64,000 nucleotides of DNA from Venturia oleaginea (GCA_013176395.1 JABMLP010000025.1:310001-374000), one strand, 5' to 3'; shown: positions 23,027-35,065, counted from the stretch's first letter. Notes: generated by a model not told the origin, from the letters alone. Program-made: numbers and translations.

Positions 23027-26000
23027 ATGCCAGATATGGAAAGCTACAAATCCTCGAGTGGACCTGATCCGGGCTCGAAATGTGCACTGTCAAATCAAAC
23101 ACTGGAGGATGCTCAGCTACACGCTGTTCCCACATCCACAGGGCACGAATTTCTTGCGGTTGTCGGTCGCGAAAGTACTGCCCCCTCTGCTACCGCCTCA
23201 ATCTCAAGGCCTGAATCTCTCTTACGATGGGCATTGGCGATATTCTCTGTGAAGAACAGTCCTTATTTTGCGCTGTATAGAACTACACCTGGACCAAGCC
23301 CAAAGGCGATTCTCGTAGCTGCAATCCTGCTCTCCGCCGCTGCCGGTGTTCCGCTACCGATAATAGGGTACCTCTTTGGAAAAATCATCAATTCGTTTCC
23401 CCCTCCAGAAGACGAGCTTCGAGAAAGGCTTCTTGAGTTGATTGGAGTTGCAGTGGCCTATTTCGTGATAACATGGGGTTGGGCTGTTTGCTGGGGAACA
23501 ATTGGAGAGATGATCTCACAAGAACTCAGAAAGGGTCTCGTTAAGAAGCTCTTGGGAATGGTACGAACTGGGTCCAAAATTCAGACTTCCACGCTAATTT
23601 TGTACGATTGGCAGGACCAAAGGTATTTCGATAAAGAATCACCAGACTTGACCAACATCCTTACGAACGAGGTAAGCAACACCTTAGTTCAGTTTGATCT
23701 TGGAAGGAGAACCATGCAGAATGTAACGAATGTTTTGCCTGTGTTGAAGGCCAGCAGGTATACCTGATCGCTATCAACTCACTACCATTTTTGGGTCGCC
23801 AGTCCCTTGCCCTGCGACAACGCCTGGAAACTAAATGAATATTTCAAAACCCCATTTCTTGAAATCGTCAGGAATTAGCGGATCTTGAGACCAAAGATAG
23901 ATTCGTGTTTTCCAGGCTGGTGCATACTGAATCGATGAAGCTTCCGTGCTATCAAGACGAACATGTGCTAATTCAGTGTCCAGATCCAATTGGTCCAGAC
24001 AGGGACCTCCGAAAAGGTTGGATTGTTCATACAAGCAACCAGCTACTTTGTAGCCGCTTTCGTCGTTGGGTTTGCCTTGAATGCAAGACTCACAGGGATC
24101 CTTTTCGCCGCAGTAATTCCTGTCATGGGACTGACCGTTTACCTCGGTAACAGATGGATCAGTGTCACTAGCACCGAAATTTCGGACCTTGGAGCGGAAG
24201 CTTCTACTCAAGCTGAAAATGCCTTGCAAAATGTCCAAGTTGTTCAAGCTTATGGCGCAAACGAGCGACTTACTGATGCCCATGCCCTCCAGTTGAAAGC
24301 TAAGGCGGCTGCAGGCACTCGAAAAGCTGTGTATAGCGCTGTCCAGCTTGGTGCCATATTCTTCATTGCTTATGCTGCGAACGCGTTAGCATTTTACGAA
24401 GGGTACAAACAGCAAAGCAGTGGCAGAGGGGAAGCCAGTGATGCTGGAACCATCTACGCGGTCGTTTTCCTAATTCTGGACGTGTGTATAACTTTTTCGG
24501 GACTACGATCTGGCATAGCTAACAGTGCGAACAGGCAAGCTTCGTGGTTGGACAATTCGGACCCTGTAAGTGGACTAAAACCATCTCTTGGAACCCCAAA
24601 ACCGATAATCTTAGATCTTCAACAGTTCGCTACCGCCGCCGCTGCTGCTCGTAAGATTTTTGCCATCCTGGACCGCCCTCCTCCAAGCATAGATGTCTAT
24701 TCTGAGACTGGTGCCGTGCTAAAACTACCTACTGGACAATTGCAGGAAGACATCCTTTTACACGACGTAGTTTTTAGCTATCCATCAAGATCTTCAGCGC
24801 CGGTTCTTGACACCACTAATCTGCGTATAGCTCATGGCGCCCTCACAGGAATTGTTGGAGAAAGTGGAGGAGGGAAAAGCACCGTCGCTTCGTTGCTGAT
24901 GCGCATGTACGATCCATCCGCAGGCACGATATGTCTCGGGGAACAAGACATACGAGTGTACAACGTCGTCTCCTGGCGGAAGAACATTGCCTATGTCCCT
25001 CAGGATCCTATTCTGTTCCCAGGAACCATCCTTGACAACATTGCCTTCGGGATTGCCACCTTTGATATGTCGGAGACCGAAAAACTGGATCTGTGTCTCA
25101 CCGCTGCGCGTGAAGCTCATTGCGATTTTATCGACGGTCTCACCGATGGGATGCGAACCACAGTTGGCAGTCCTGGATTTGCTAGACTGTCAGGTGAGTG
25201 CTCTCAACCGACCACTGCCACTGTTTGTTCTCACTGATTGATCATAGGTGGTCAGAAACAGAGAATCTGCCTGGCCAGAGCGCTTGTTCGACGACCAGCA
25301 CTTCTCATTCTCGACGAATACACAAGCGCCTTGGATTCTTTGAGCGAAAGCAAAGTCATTGAATCGCTCAAATCGGCGTCATCCAAAACAGGCCTTACAG
25401 TCGTTGTCGTTGGACATCGATTAGCAACTGTCAGGAGTGCAGATGCCATTGCTGTGATGGGAAACGGGCTTGTGATCGAGCAAGGATCACATGACCAACT
25501 GTTACTGAAAGCAGGGCCATACCAACGTCTCATCAACGCCCAGAATGTCAACGCCGAGTCGGGCAGTGGAAGTTGTAGAAGCCAGAACACTGGGTCTATG
25601 AGCTTGGATCTTACGGAGTCCGATAAAAAGACTGGGAACGACCCTGGCAATATTATGTTCACTGATCTCTCAAATGAAAGTTCAGAGCCAAAGATCGGCC
25701 TTGGTATCAGGCAAATTCTCAAGCGCTGCCTATCTTTGAGCGGGCCAGAGAGGCTGCTCATGCTCATCGGACTCATCTCATCCATCATAGGTGGCTGTAT
25801 CCTGATTGGAGAGGCCATTGTGTTTGGCAACCTCGTCCAGCTACTCAAATTCAATAGCAGCGATGATGGGCAGCACAAAGATCCACAGCATTACTGCCTT
25901 CTGTTCTTTGTCCTGGCTCTGATAGCATTGATGTCATATTCGATAAGCGGCAGCGCGTTCGGAGTGACGAGCGAAAGAATGGTAGCGCGGATACAAGATT

Positions 26001-27549
26001 TGTTATTGCAGAAATTACTTCGACAAGATATGGCATGGTTTTCGCAACAAGGCTCCTCGCCTCAATACCTGATGGCTGTCTTGAGTACAGATGTGGGACG
26101 TCTCAAAGGACTGTCTGGATCAATTCTGGGCGTGCTACTTTCCGCGACGGTTTCAGTCTGCGGCGGCATCATATTGGCACATGTCGTTGCTTGGAAAATC
26201 GCCATCGTCCTCCTTCCGGCTGTTCCTGTCATGCTGGGTGCAGGTTTTCTGAGGCTCAAGGTCTTGACGCTTGCCGAACAACGCCAACAGAATGCGTACA
26301 GCGCTTCTGCCGCATTGGCCTCTGAGGCGTGCAAGCAGAATCGAATCGTCGCAGCCTATGGCCTTGAGCGCCACTTTTCTGACAAATTCAACGAACTTGT
26401 GCGAACACGGTTCCGCCATGGACTAAAGTTCATGCTGTCATCCAATATTCTTCTCGCCTTCTCCCTGGCAATCACATATTTTGTTTACGCTCTGGCTTAT
26501 TGGTGGTAAGTGTTGCATGTTGCATCTGAACAATTTTGAGACCAAGCTAATGGCCGCGAAGGGGTGCCAGACAAGTCAGAGAAGGCCACTACACAACACT
26601 CGACTTTTTCATCGCTCTGCCAGCACTTCTGTTCAGTGCACAGTCTGCCGGGCAAATGTTTAGTTACGCCCCTGAAATTACCAGAGCCAAGGCTGCTGCG
26701 CGTAGCGTATTCAAACTTCTGGACGCGGAACAGTTGATTCTGTCCGACTCCCCTTCTGGGACATCACTTGACAACTCAACGTGGTCGGATGAGACCAAGA
26801 CGGCGGGCACAGTCGAATTTCGAGACGTTAATTTTGCCTATCCTTCCCGACCCGAAAAGGCAGTGCTGAAAGGAGTGAACTTCAAAATACCCGCTGGCAG
26901 TATGGCTGGTATTGTAGGCGCGTCAGGAAGTGGCAAGTCTTCTATCATGGCTCTTATTGAGCGTTTTTACGACCCCACCACATCCGGAGATGTGTACATC
27001 GATGGACAGAACGTCCGAGAAATACCGGTCGACAGTCTACGAGCAAGGATCGGCTATGTGGCGCAGGACTCGGATCTTTTTGCTGGCACTGTAGCATTCA
27101 ACATTAGTCTGGGAGCAGCTCCAGGTCAAATCTGCTCGCGCGATGAGATGGTCGAGACGTGCAAGAAATGTAAGGTCCACGACTTCATTCTTGGGTTGCC
27201 AGATGGGTATGAGACTGAGATTGGGAACAATGGCAAGAATCTCAGCGGGGGTCAGCGACAGCGATTGGCTATCGCGCGGGCATTGATACGAGACCCCGAA
27301 ATTCTACTGCTTGACGAGCCGGGCTCCCAGCTAGATGCGCTTGTCGAGAAGGAGATTCGAGAGGCGATATGGGCAGCAGCCAAAGGTCGGACGGTCATTA
27401 TGGTTACGCACAAGCTTGTGGCCATCAAGGACGCTGATCTGATCTATGTTATGGAGGATGGTCTGGTCACAGAGTCAGGGACGCACAGCGAACTGGCTGC
27501 CCAAGGCGGTATGTATACTAGAATGCTTGCAACTCAAAGCTCGAAGTGA
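23027..27549 (+). CDS. Full-size ABCB/MDR-type ABC transporter of the siderophore cluster
   Basis: Exons 23027-23560, 23615-23671, 23984-24481, 24535-24565, 24615-25193, 25248-26505 and 26562-27549 give 1314 residues in TMD-NBD-TMD-NBD order. NBD1 has Walker A GESGGGKST (about 454), LSGGQKQR (about 565, split by an intron) and LLILDEYTSALD. NBD2 has Walker A GASGSGKSS (about 1107), LSGGQRQR (about 1213) and LLLDEPGSQLD. Both have an H-loop (VGHRL, VTHKL). The family exports hydrophobic compounds, peptides or lipopeptides using ATP. Similar ABC genes sit in other fungal siderophore clusters, so export or compartmental transport of the siderophore or an intermediate is likely but not shown. It is divergent from the NRPS and followed by sidA. 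Two structural oddities: a 31-nt exon (24535-24565) and a 312-nt second intron, against about 50 nt for the others. Confidence 0.92.
23672..23983 (+). other. Unusually long intron (312 nt) in the ABC transporter gene
   Basis: The donor GTAAGC follows ILTNE and the acceptor CCAG precedes IQLVQTGTSEKV. Joining them restores the conserved ABCB stretch before GTSEKVG without a gap and keeps the frame (312 = 3 x 104). It is about six times longer than the other introns here. A competing donor at 23758 with the acceptor at 23976 also keeps frame but inserts about 30 unrelated residues. Confidence 0.65.
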
Positions 27550-29070
27550 CGGGACAGGCGCAGCTAAACATGTGATCTCTGAAGAAGGAAAGACAATGGA
27601 TGCAGTTGAGATGTCATCAATCTCCAGGCCCCATCGTTCTTGTCAAGTTTCTAATGACAGAAATAGCTACCTGTGATAGTAGGCATATCTGACCATACCA
27701 ACATCTCTGTCTGCGGAAAGACTGTTGGGAGCTCCCCTAAAATTTCGTGCAAGTCAGAACAACGTCGGTCAAATTTTCGGTTAGAGCAAGTAACTAAAAA
27801 TGCATGGACCAAGATGCTTCCCGTGAAACTTGACGTATGGCCTACGAGTATAGGGATACTCCAATGTGTTCTAGAGTTCTTGAACAAAGCAAAACTGGCC
27901 GTTATCGGCACGAAAAAAGCACTCACGCCGGCCTTACTAGCAGTTCAATTCCAGCCTGACTGCAAGCGAAGAGAAAGTTCGCGAATCACGCCATGCATTG
28001 GGGTACCAGCCCTTTCAGCGTTCACACTTCCACCCTTCGTACGTATTACGAGATAAACCCACGGCACGAATTCGGCTCTGGAAGCCGTGGCAAACCGGCC
28101 CTGTGTCTGGAAACCCCACGGTCGATCGAGGCCCATGGCCACGGGGAACGCACCGGAAACTTCGGGAATCATCACGGCCAGGTTTTTGTGTCGTCTGGTG
28201 AGAGATGGTTTTGTGATCCTATGTCGGAGAGGATCTGATAAGATGGAGGCTTATCAATCTAATCAGATTTTTCTCCCGCCGCTAGTTTGATCCCGGTCTG
28301 CGCCGAGGGCCTAGAGACGGGCCCCTCTTGAATTCTCTTCCTTGTCAAGGTACTTCGCTAGGCACACGTTGTACACCTTCACACGACATGGATTGCCACG
28401 TCTTCTCCCGTCCATCGGATAAAATCGGTCGTCCAATGGCGCTCATGGTCGTCTCATGGGTAAAGCATCCATGTGCTGATTGATTTGCTTCGTGGGCCAT
28501 CATAATCGTGGCTCTTCCTGCTTCAATTCATCCGAGAAATACGCTTCCTGTCCTTCTCCATTCTGATCCAACACTTTGCTGTCCGTGGGGAGAGAATCCA
28601 CCCCTTTCAATCCAGCGTCGAAAAGCAATCCAAAATCAATCATTTGCGTCATCACATCAGGCTGCATACGTCCAACATCCACTCTGGAATCAACTCCAAT
28701 TCCAGAAACCTTCTTTCTTTTGACTTAGGTACTACCTTAAGCTTGCTGTTTACTTGTCTTTTGTGTCGCCACTGCCAAAAGGACGGATATATATCACCAA
28801 CGCTACCACCGCTATCTTGTTCGTCAATCAGACGACACCAATAAACAAAGGCAAGCGACGGCCACAAAGCGGATCGAACCTCGGAATCCGAAGACGCTAC
28901 CGGAGACACTTCATATTTGACCAGTTCAGTCGCACATCCATCGGTCCGTTCTTCGGACCCAATAAACAGGTTGAGGCCTCACTGCGTAGGCTGCTCCTAC
29001 ATTCTTAGTACATGGTTTCAAATCACTGACTTGTGATTGGCAGATTCAAATATTATTGAACACCTTCAAC
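27550..29070. promoter_or_regulatory. Intergenic region and sidA upstream region
   Basis: The 1.5 kb between the ABC transporter stop and the sidA start contains no recognisable gene. It carries an exact iron-GATA site (28233-28241) and a nearby TGATAA on the minus strand (28251-28256). Confidence 0.5.
28233..28241 (+). promoter_or_regulatory. Exact SreA-type GATA site, ATCTGATAA, upstream of sidA
   Basis: The sequence matches ATCWGATAA exactly and is about 830 bp upstream of the sidA start. A second GATA core in the opposite orientation (TTATCA, 28251-28256) is only 10 bp away, an arrangement compatible with a two-finger iron GATA factor. By eye I found this 9-mer class only here and in the NRPS/ABC promoter. 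Confidence 0.6.
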
Positions 29071-30763
29071 ATGAGTCCACACGCCTTGCCTCCAAGGCGA
29101 ACTCCATCTTACAACACCATGGACGGATTTACCAACGGTTCCAGTGTCTTCGATTTAGAAGATTCGACCCCAATTCCTCTCAAGTCTCATCTGCAAGCAA
29201 CGGACGAAAATGAATTGCACGACTTTGTCTGCGTAGGTTTCGGGCCAGCATCTCTTGCTATCGCAGTTGCACTTCATGACTCCCTTGAGGCCGAGGACGC
29301 TGATATTCCAAAACTCGATGGACGACTACCGAAGGTCGCTTTCTTGGAGAAGCAGTCAGAATTCGCTTGGCACGCTGGTATGTTGTTGGAGGGTGCGAAG
29401 ATGCAGATTTCATTCGTCAAAGACATGGCCACGCTACGAAACCCAAGAAGTTCCTTCACATTCCTCAACTATCTCCACGTAAAGGACAGGCTGGTCCAAT
29501 TTACGAACTTGGACACCTTCCTGCCGCAACGGATAGAGTTCGAGGACTACTTACGATGGTGTGCCAGCTGGTTCGACGATGTTGTTCAGTATCGACAGGA
29601 AGTGGTGGAGGTACGCCCGGAAAAGACGCGATTAGGAGGCAACATGATTGACAGTTTTACCGTCTTTTCAAGAGATACTGCAACCCAGCAGATCACGGCG
29701 AGAAGAGCAAAGCACGTAGTAATCTGCGCTGGAGGACGTGCGAACATTACACGACCATTTCCAGAGAAGCACCCTCGATTACTCCACTCATCGCAGTACG
29801 CATATTGCATGCCTAAGATGTTGACAGACCGACAAGCTCCGTATCATATCGCCGTTGTAGGCGGAGGCCAAAGTGCTGCTGAGATCTTCAACAGCTTACA
29901 CTCCAAATATCCAAATGCTGCAACTCGACTGATCATCAAATCTGCTGCTCTGAAACCAAGCGACGATTCTCCTTTGTAAGTTTTTAATTCTATCCATGCC
30001 TGATGAGATACTAACGGCAAGCGCTTAGTGTCAATGAGATTTTCGATCCGGACAGAATCGATCCCTTCTTCGCTCAACCAGAAGAGTCTCGATTAAGCAT
30101 CATCAAATCGAACAAGGTCACCAACTACGGCGTCGTTCGACTCGAATTGCTGGAACACATCTACCAGACGCTTTACATGCAACGCGTCCGCTCTTCCCAC
30201 GAGGAGGACTGGCAACACAAGATCTTGCCGCACAGGACCGTCGCTGCAGTTGACTCCGATCTAGATGACAGTTTGCGACTCCATATCTCTCGTGGCTACC
30301 AAACCGGTACCGTTGATGCCCAGGTATCAGAGATTCTCGATTTCGATGCTGTGATTGTTGCGACAGGGTATATGCGGGATTCGCACGAGTGGTTGCTGAA
30401 GCCTGCGCGCCATTTGCTTCCGGGCGGAGATGTTGAGGGCAAGAAATGGGAGGTTACGAGGGACTATAAGGTCAAATTTGAGCAGGGCACTGTCAGTCAT
30501 GACGCTGGTGTCTACCTGCAAGGATGCTGTGAAAGTACTCATGGTGTAAGTTGTTCATTGTCCTCATCAATTTTTATGACCAAGATTGTGCACTGACATT
30601 TCACTCCCAGTTGGCCGATTCACTTCTCAGTATTCTCTCCGTGCGTGGCGGTGAGATCGTCCAGTCCATCTTCGGCAACAAACCATCATCGAGCAAAGGC
30701 AATGCTGTCCATCCGTTGGCGAACGGTGTTGAGGGTTTGGATTTGGGTGTGAAGTATGTTTAG
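29071..30763 (+). CDS. sidA: L-ornithine N5-monooxygenase (SidA family)
   Basis: Flavin-dependent, NADPH-using enzyme that hydroxylates ornithine at N5, the first committed step of hydroxamate siderophore synthesis. Exons 29071-29975, 30029-30545 and 30611-30763 give 524 residues (A. fumigatus SidA is about 500). The start is the first ATG in frame (MSPHALPPRR). Visible motifs: FAD-binding CVGFGPASLAIA at about 54, the WHAGMLLEGAKMQISFVKD substrate/FAD region, NADPH-binding VVGGGQSAAEIF at about 262, SDDSPFVNEIFDP across the first splice, and the C-terminal VATGYMRD at about 411. Introns of 53 nt (TACTAAC branch) and 65 nt keep frame. It lies on the same strand as the ABC transporter, 1.5 kb downstream, and shares its type of GATA site, so co-regulation with the NRPS is likely. 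Confidence 0.96.
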
Positions 30764-32152
30764 GGTTTGGTGAGGGATAGCACAAAGAGTGTGAAGACTT
30801 TTCGAGATATCCATATATAGTGTAGTCCTAGAAACAAAATATCGACGAACCCGATTTAATCTTATATTTACTTCTGTTGGCGGCATGTTTCAAAAACGCA
30901 TGGAGTATCCAGCTTTTCACATACCTGTAATAATTCAAAACTTCGAAAATTCATAATTTTTTAGTCTTCTTCCGTCCTCATTTCAATCTCAACACCATCT
31001 TCGCCCCTCACATCGACATTCATGTATCGCCGCCGCCTTCGAAACCCCTCGAGTCTCGCCCTCGGTTCCAAGGTTATTCAGTGTCTCTCCTATAATTCCG
31101 GTTATGACTCCAGTCATAAAATTTGTGATTAGCATTTTCCAACGCGTCGTCAAGTTGTTTCGCAGATGCACTGACAACGAGGACGCGTTGTATCTTTTTT
31201 CACTGTCAATTCTTTCTCTGCCCTCATCAATACAGTTCTTCTCCCTCACGCCTGGATTTATATCCAAATAACCGATCTGAACATTCTCCGCTTTCAGGTT
31301 TCGCCTTTCTTGGGTCTCGGAGACTTGCACGACCTTTTTTCTTTTCTTTTGGCTGGGATTTGCTATTTCTACTATTCCACTAGCATGAAGACACTATCGT
31401 AACACGGTCTTGCCAACCATCACAGCAGGCCGCGGCGAATTGAAAGAGAATGGAATGCTGAAGAATACGAAGTCAGTCGTCGTCTCATCTCACACGAAGG
31501 CAAAGCACGTGTAGAATCCGCTATTGATTGGAAGGCGAAGACCTGGATCAGCGGCGCCATTGGTTCGTACAGGGGGTGCAGCATTTAAGCATCATGAATG
31601 CGCGTCCCGTCGGGGTTCCGAGCTGCTTTGCTCTCGTCGTTGTCGGTGTGAGAAGGTTATGAAGATACGAAAAGGTCAAGATTTTAGATGTGAGAAGAGA
31701 TTGATAGATTGCCTCTTTCAAGGAGAAAGCCTGCAATTTTTGGTGCTGACGATGAACTGATGGGTTCTTAATTTAGATTAGCTGAGCCCCAAAGCGTTCA
31801 GCCCAGGGGCCGCAGGATTGCTGTGGAGACAAGGTAGCCTCCTTTTGGTATCTGGCCGTCGACAGCGCCAACTTTCTCAATCCGCCAATTCACCACCACA
31901 TACCCTCATACTCCAATAATTGTTACTCTGTACTTTCGCTGCTTGTTACGTCTACTACATCTTTTGCTCTGTAACTCTACCATCATCTCCGCCATCACTC
32001 GTTTGGCGCGGAGAAAGTAAAACATCTGCGTCCCACGACCTTTGTATACAATCCCAACAATCACTCTCTACACTCGCCATCCTACCTTGTCTCCTCTGCT
32101 GGCCACATTAGCTTGCCAGTTGTATTTCGGAGACATCTATATATCATCGTTC
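30764..32152. other. Intergenic, no gene recognised
   Basis: About 1.4 kb downstream of sidA. The reading frames are short, and none has recognisable domains. The final 150 bp is the probable promoter and 5' leader of the next gene. Confidence 0.5.
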
Positions 32153-33053
32153 ATGCGTCTTTTCAACATGCGGCCTACTCAACTCCTCGTCACCTTCGCC
32201 TCCTTCTCAGCACTCACACAAGCCTGGCCATGGCCCGACACGTCCGAACGCAATGCTGTTGTGCGAAGACAGGAAAGCAGTAATACAAACTCACCCTCAT
32301 CAAATTCCGCAACCAATACCAGATCGCAGTCTGGCACAGGAACAACTGGAACTCAATCCGCCTCGAGATCAGGATCTTCGCCAACTGCAACAAATGGTGG
32401 GAATTCAGATTCAGGGAATAGCACATCAACAGGCACATCAGCAGCAACAACAAGTTTTGATTCAAGCGAAGGCCTGGGCAGCGTTGTCATGATCACCCCG
32501 TCGGCATTGGCAGGAAGTACCTACTACAAAGTAGGTGACTACGTGACATGGGGCTGGAACTACACGAATGTCCAAGCAACACCCACGGCCGTTGATTTGT
32601 GGGCGTACTGTTCGGCAGCAAAAGCGACCTATACACTCGCGACCAATATGACCTATGACGAAAAGGGGAAATTCACCTGGGATACGGCTGCCTATGCCAC
32701 GCAAGCTCCGCAATTGGGCACGAACTCGTATACCTTGAGCATTGCGGATGCTGAAATTGGAATGGCAGGAACGAAAGGCCCTGGATATTTAAATCCAGTG
32801 GCTATGTATACTTTTGCCATGTACACACCACAGCCTTACGTGAACTATACATGTAAGTTTCACTATTTTCATATTCTAGTATGGAGGTGGAATGAGAGAC
32901 TAACGCAACGTCACAGCTTGGACCTGCGCGACCTGCAACAGTGGTGCTGGAACCCTAACGCCGAAGAACACCTGGAGCTTTTTGGGTGGCATGGTGTCCA
33001 TCACCGTTCTATCATTCACATGGTTCGCCACGGGTCGATTCGGTGTTCTCTAA
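32153..33053 (+). CDS. Secreted Ser/Thr-rich surface protein, DUF7137-like
   Basis: Exons 32153-32852 and 32917-33053 (64-nt intron with CTAAC branch) give 278 residues. The N-terminus is a signal peptide, either from 32153 or from the in-frame ATG at 32168 (MRPTQLLVTFASFSALTQA). Residues about 40-105 are Ser/Thr/Asn-rich and probably O-glycosylated. The conserved domain includes MITPSALAGSTYYKVGDYVTWGWNYT, YTLSIAD and MYTPQPYVNYT, then, after splicing, WTCATC and a C-terminal hydrophobic helix (MVSITVLSFTWFATG). This layout matches fungal proteins assigned to DUF7137, of unknown function; membership is from memory. It is probably anchored in the plasma membrane or wall. It lies beside sidA but shows no sign of belonging to the siderophore cluster. 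Confidence 0.82.
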
Positions 33054-34149
33054 ATGCTTCCTCCACGAGATCACTGAAGTGATCTTCGTTTCTCCCCCCA
33101 CGACGACACGTTCGTACTCGTCGCTCCTCGATTCTTTGCATGGCTTTCGGCTCATACGGTGTACAAATTGGGACAGGGTGTCAAGATTTGGACACAGCGG
33201 GAAGGCAACGGCGATATAAGGGATAATGGCCATCTACAATCATTTCAATGCATCGCGGAAGAGGGAAAATGCATGCATACAGGGTGATTTTTGAATCTAT
33301 GGAAAGGGATCTCTCGGCATGTGCGTTGTCCACGAAGGAAGATTTAGAGGTTTGGCAATGTCTCTAGGCCTATTATTAATCAAGATAATTCATCGACTCA
33401 CAGGATTTGCAAGGGTCGTTGGGTAGCATTCAAGAGAGCATATCCGTCTGAGGCATCACGCAGCTAGCTGTCGTGTAGGTTCTGTTCGTTCCGGCATCTG
33501 TACCAATGAACTGAGGAATCGATTAGCTTAAAATCGCGGGACATTGCTATCGATCATGGGTTTCGTACGAAGAACTGATGTCTATATGTATAGGTATGAT
33601 AAATTGTTTGTGTCCGTAATTGCATGAAAGCCATGCTCCAAACGCTCACGAGATTGTTCCTCTTGATCTCTCAGAGAAGAGTCAATGAGATTGAGGCTTA
33701 TCATGTAGCTTACTCACCTTCGTATTGTGGACCTGATTGTGAGTCTTTGGGCAACGATGATTTATTCGTGATAGTTAGAGATGCGGTGTAAAGGCATTGC
33801 GAAGGGTTGGGTTGAAACGCGGATTGGACGGTTGACGGTTACTGGTTCTGTCGAGATGGTGTGTTGGGATTTGATTGGTTGGGTTAGGTTGTTTGTTGGG
33901 TTTGGGTTGATCATTGGGTTTAGGTTGGTCATTGATATGGAATCGTTCCGATCTTCGATTATAACGATACCGCGAATAGGGCTCAGACATTACCATCGAA
34001 GACGCGGAAAGGATTTATGAGATTAGAGGGTATTATAGATGGTTATAAGTGGACGTGAGTTGTATTGTATCTTAGATCTTCCCATCCCATCAACCATTTC
34101 CAAAAATATTGATACTCAATTCTCCATTATATCTCAGGAGATCTGTCTA
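33054..34149. other. Intergenic, with a degenerate GGTT-rich tract
   Basis: No gene recognised. Around 33860-33935 there is a low-complexity stretch of repeated TTGGGTT/TTTRGGTTG words, including two near copies of a unit ending in ATTGGGTTT/ATTGATATG. It reads as a Pro/Asn/Gln repeat on the minus strand but has no coding support. Confidence 0.45.
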
Positions 34150-34660
34150 CATACTGATGTTTGTATTGTATTACCCACCCAAGCAATAACCTGGGTAACC
34201 AAGATGCTCGAAAATCCAAATAGATTCTGTTTCGTGACTGAATCACTGACTCATACCTCCTCAACGACTTCTCCTTCATCATTAGTACAATCATCCCCCC
34301 CCCCACTACCAAGCCAATAGTAATAACCTCTCTAACCTCCCCGGGTCAAAATAACCACATGCCCATGGTTCTACGAATACCCTCCCCTTCCATTTCCACC
34401 ACTCCCACTCCCCCTTCTACATCCTCTCCCGGCACTACCGAAATCGGATACATGTTCGATCCCCTCCCCTGGTCAAAAGGCTTCACTACTGAAGCCGTCA
34501 CTACTTTTCTACAGAAGGATTACTTGGTTTTGGGAGGGAGGAGGGAGGGAAGATCTATACTCGTACTGATTCTTTGAAGGAGAGGAGTTGGAGGGTGTTG
34601 AGGAGGGTTGGGTTTGGAGTTGTGGAGGGATGGGGTGTGATTATGGTACGCTTGGGAATA
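34150..34660 (+). pseudogene. GNAT-family N-acetyltransferase relic with two frameshifts
   Basis: Three consecutive pieces of a GNAT acetyltransferase of the fungal RimJ-like kind lie in three different frames. Piece one (about 34177-34245) reads TQAITWVTKMLENPNRFCFV. Piece two (about 34305-34520) contains EIGYMFDPLPWSKGFTTEAV, the acetyl-CoA-binding core. Piece three (about 34559-34640) reads TDSLKERSWRVLRRVGF, the usual C-terminal motif. The first break falls at a run of ten C (34295-34304), the second in a GGGAGGGAGG run (about 34531-34550). The N-terminal strand of the fold is not recognisable. No intron solution is apparent. Best read as a pseudogene formed by slippage. Confidence 0.6.
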
Positions 34661-35065
34661 GGCAGTAGGTTTTTTTTCTTTTTTCTTTTTGTTTGAGTTG
34701 GAGATGAGCGCGTGGGGTGGTGCAGATGCTTGACTTGAGGATGAGAGGTGCAGTGGGGGGTGGTTGTAGATGATGTTTGCACTTGGAAAGGTGAAGTCGC
34801 ATCGTGTTGTGGTGAGTATGCAGTGACGGGGGCCCATTGAATCTACAAGTCGAAGGTTACATGGCAAAATGTCGAGTGATTCATTTTTGCGCAGTGTTAT
34901 CCGACGTCGTCTTTTGTCGTACATCGTGGCTACTTAAACGCATCCATATCCATGCTCCTTGAACTCCAATGTGCACATACATGATAGATGATTCGTAGTC
35001 GTCAATGTCCTGTCCCTAGCAGTCTGTCCTACAATTATGCTAAAGAGTACAAGATAAGATCAAGC
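34661..35065. other. Intergenic, 3' side of UBC6
   Basis: About 400 bp with nothing recognised, apart from a T-rich run near 34670-34690. Confidence 0.4.

Noticed and set aside
34520..34924. Minus-strand frame of 134 codons over the GNAT relic
   Set aside because: Low-complexity Pro/Ser/His sequence that mirrors G-rich runs of the plus-strand relic; no family.
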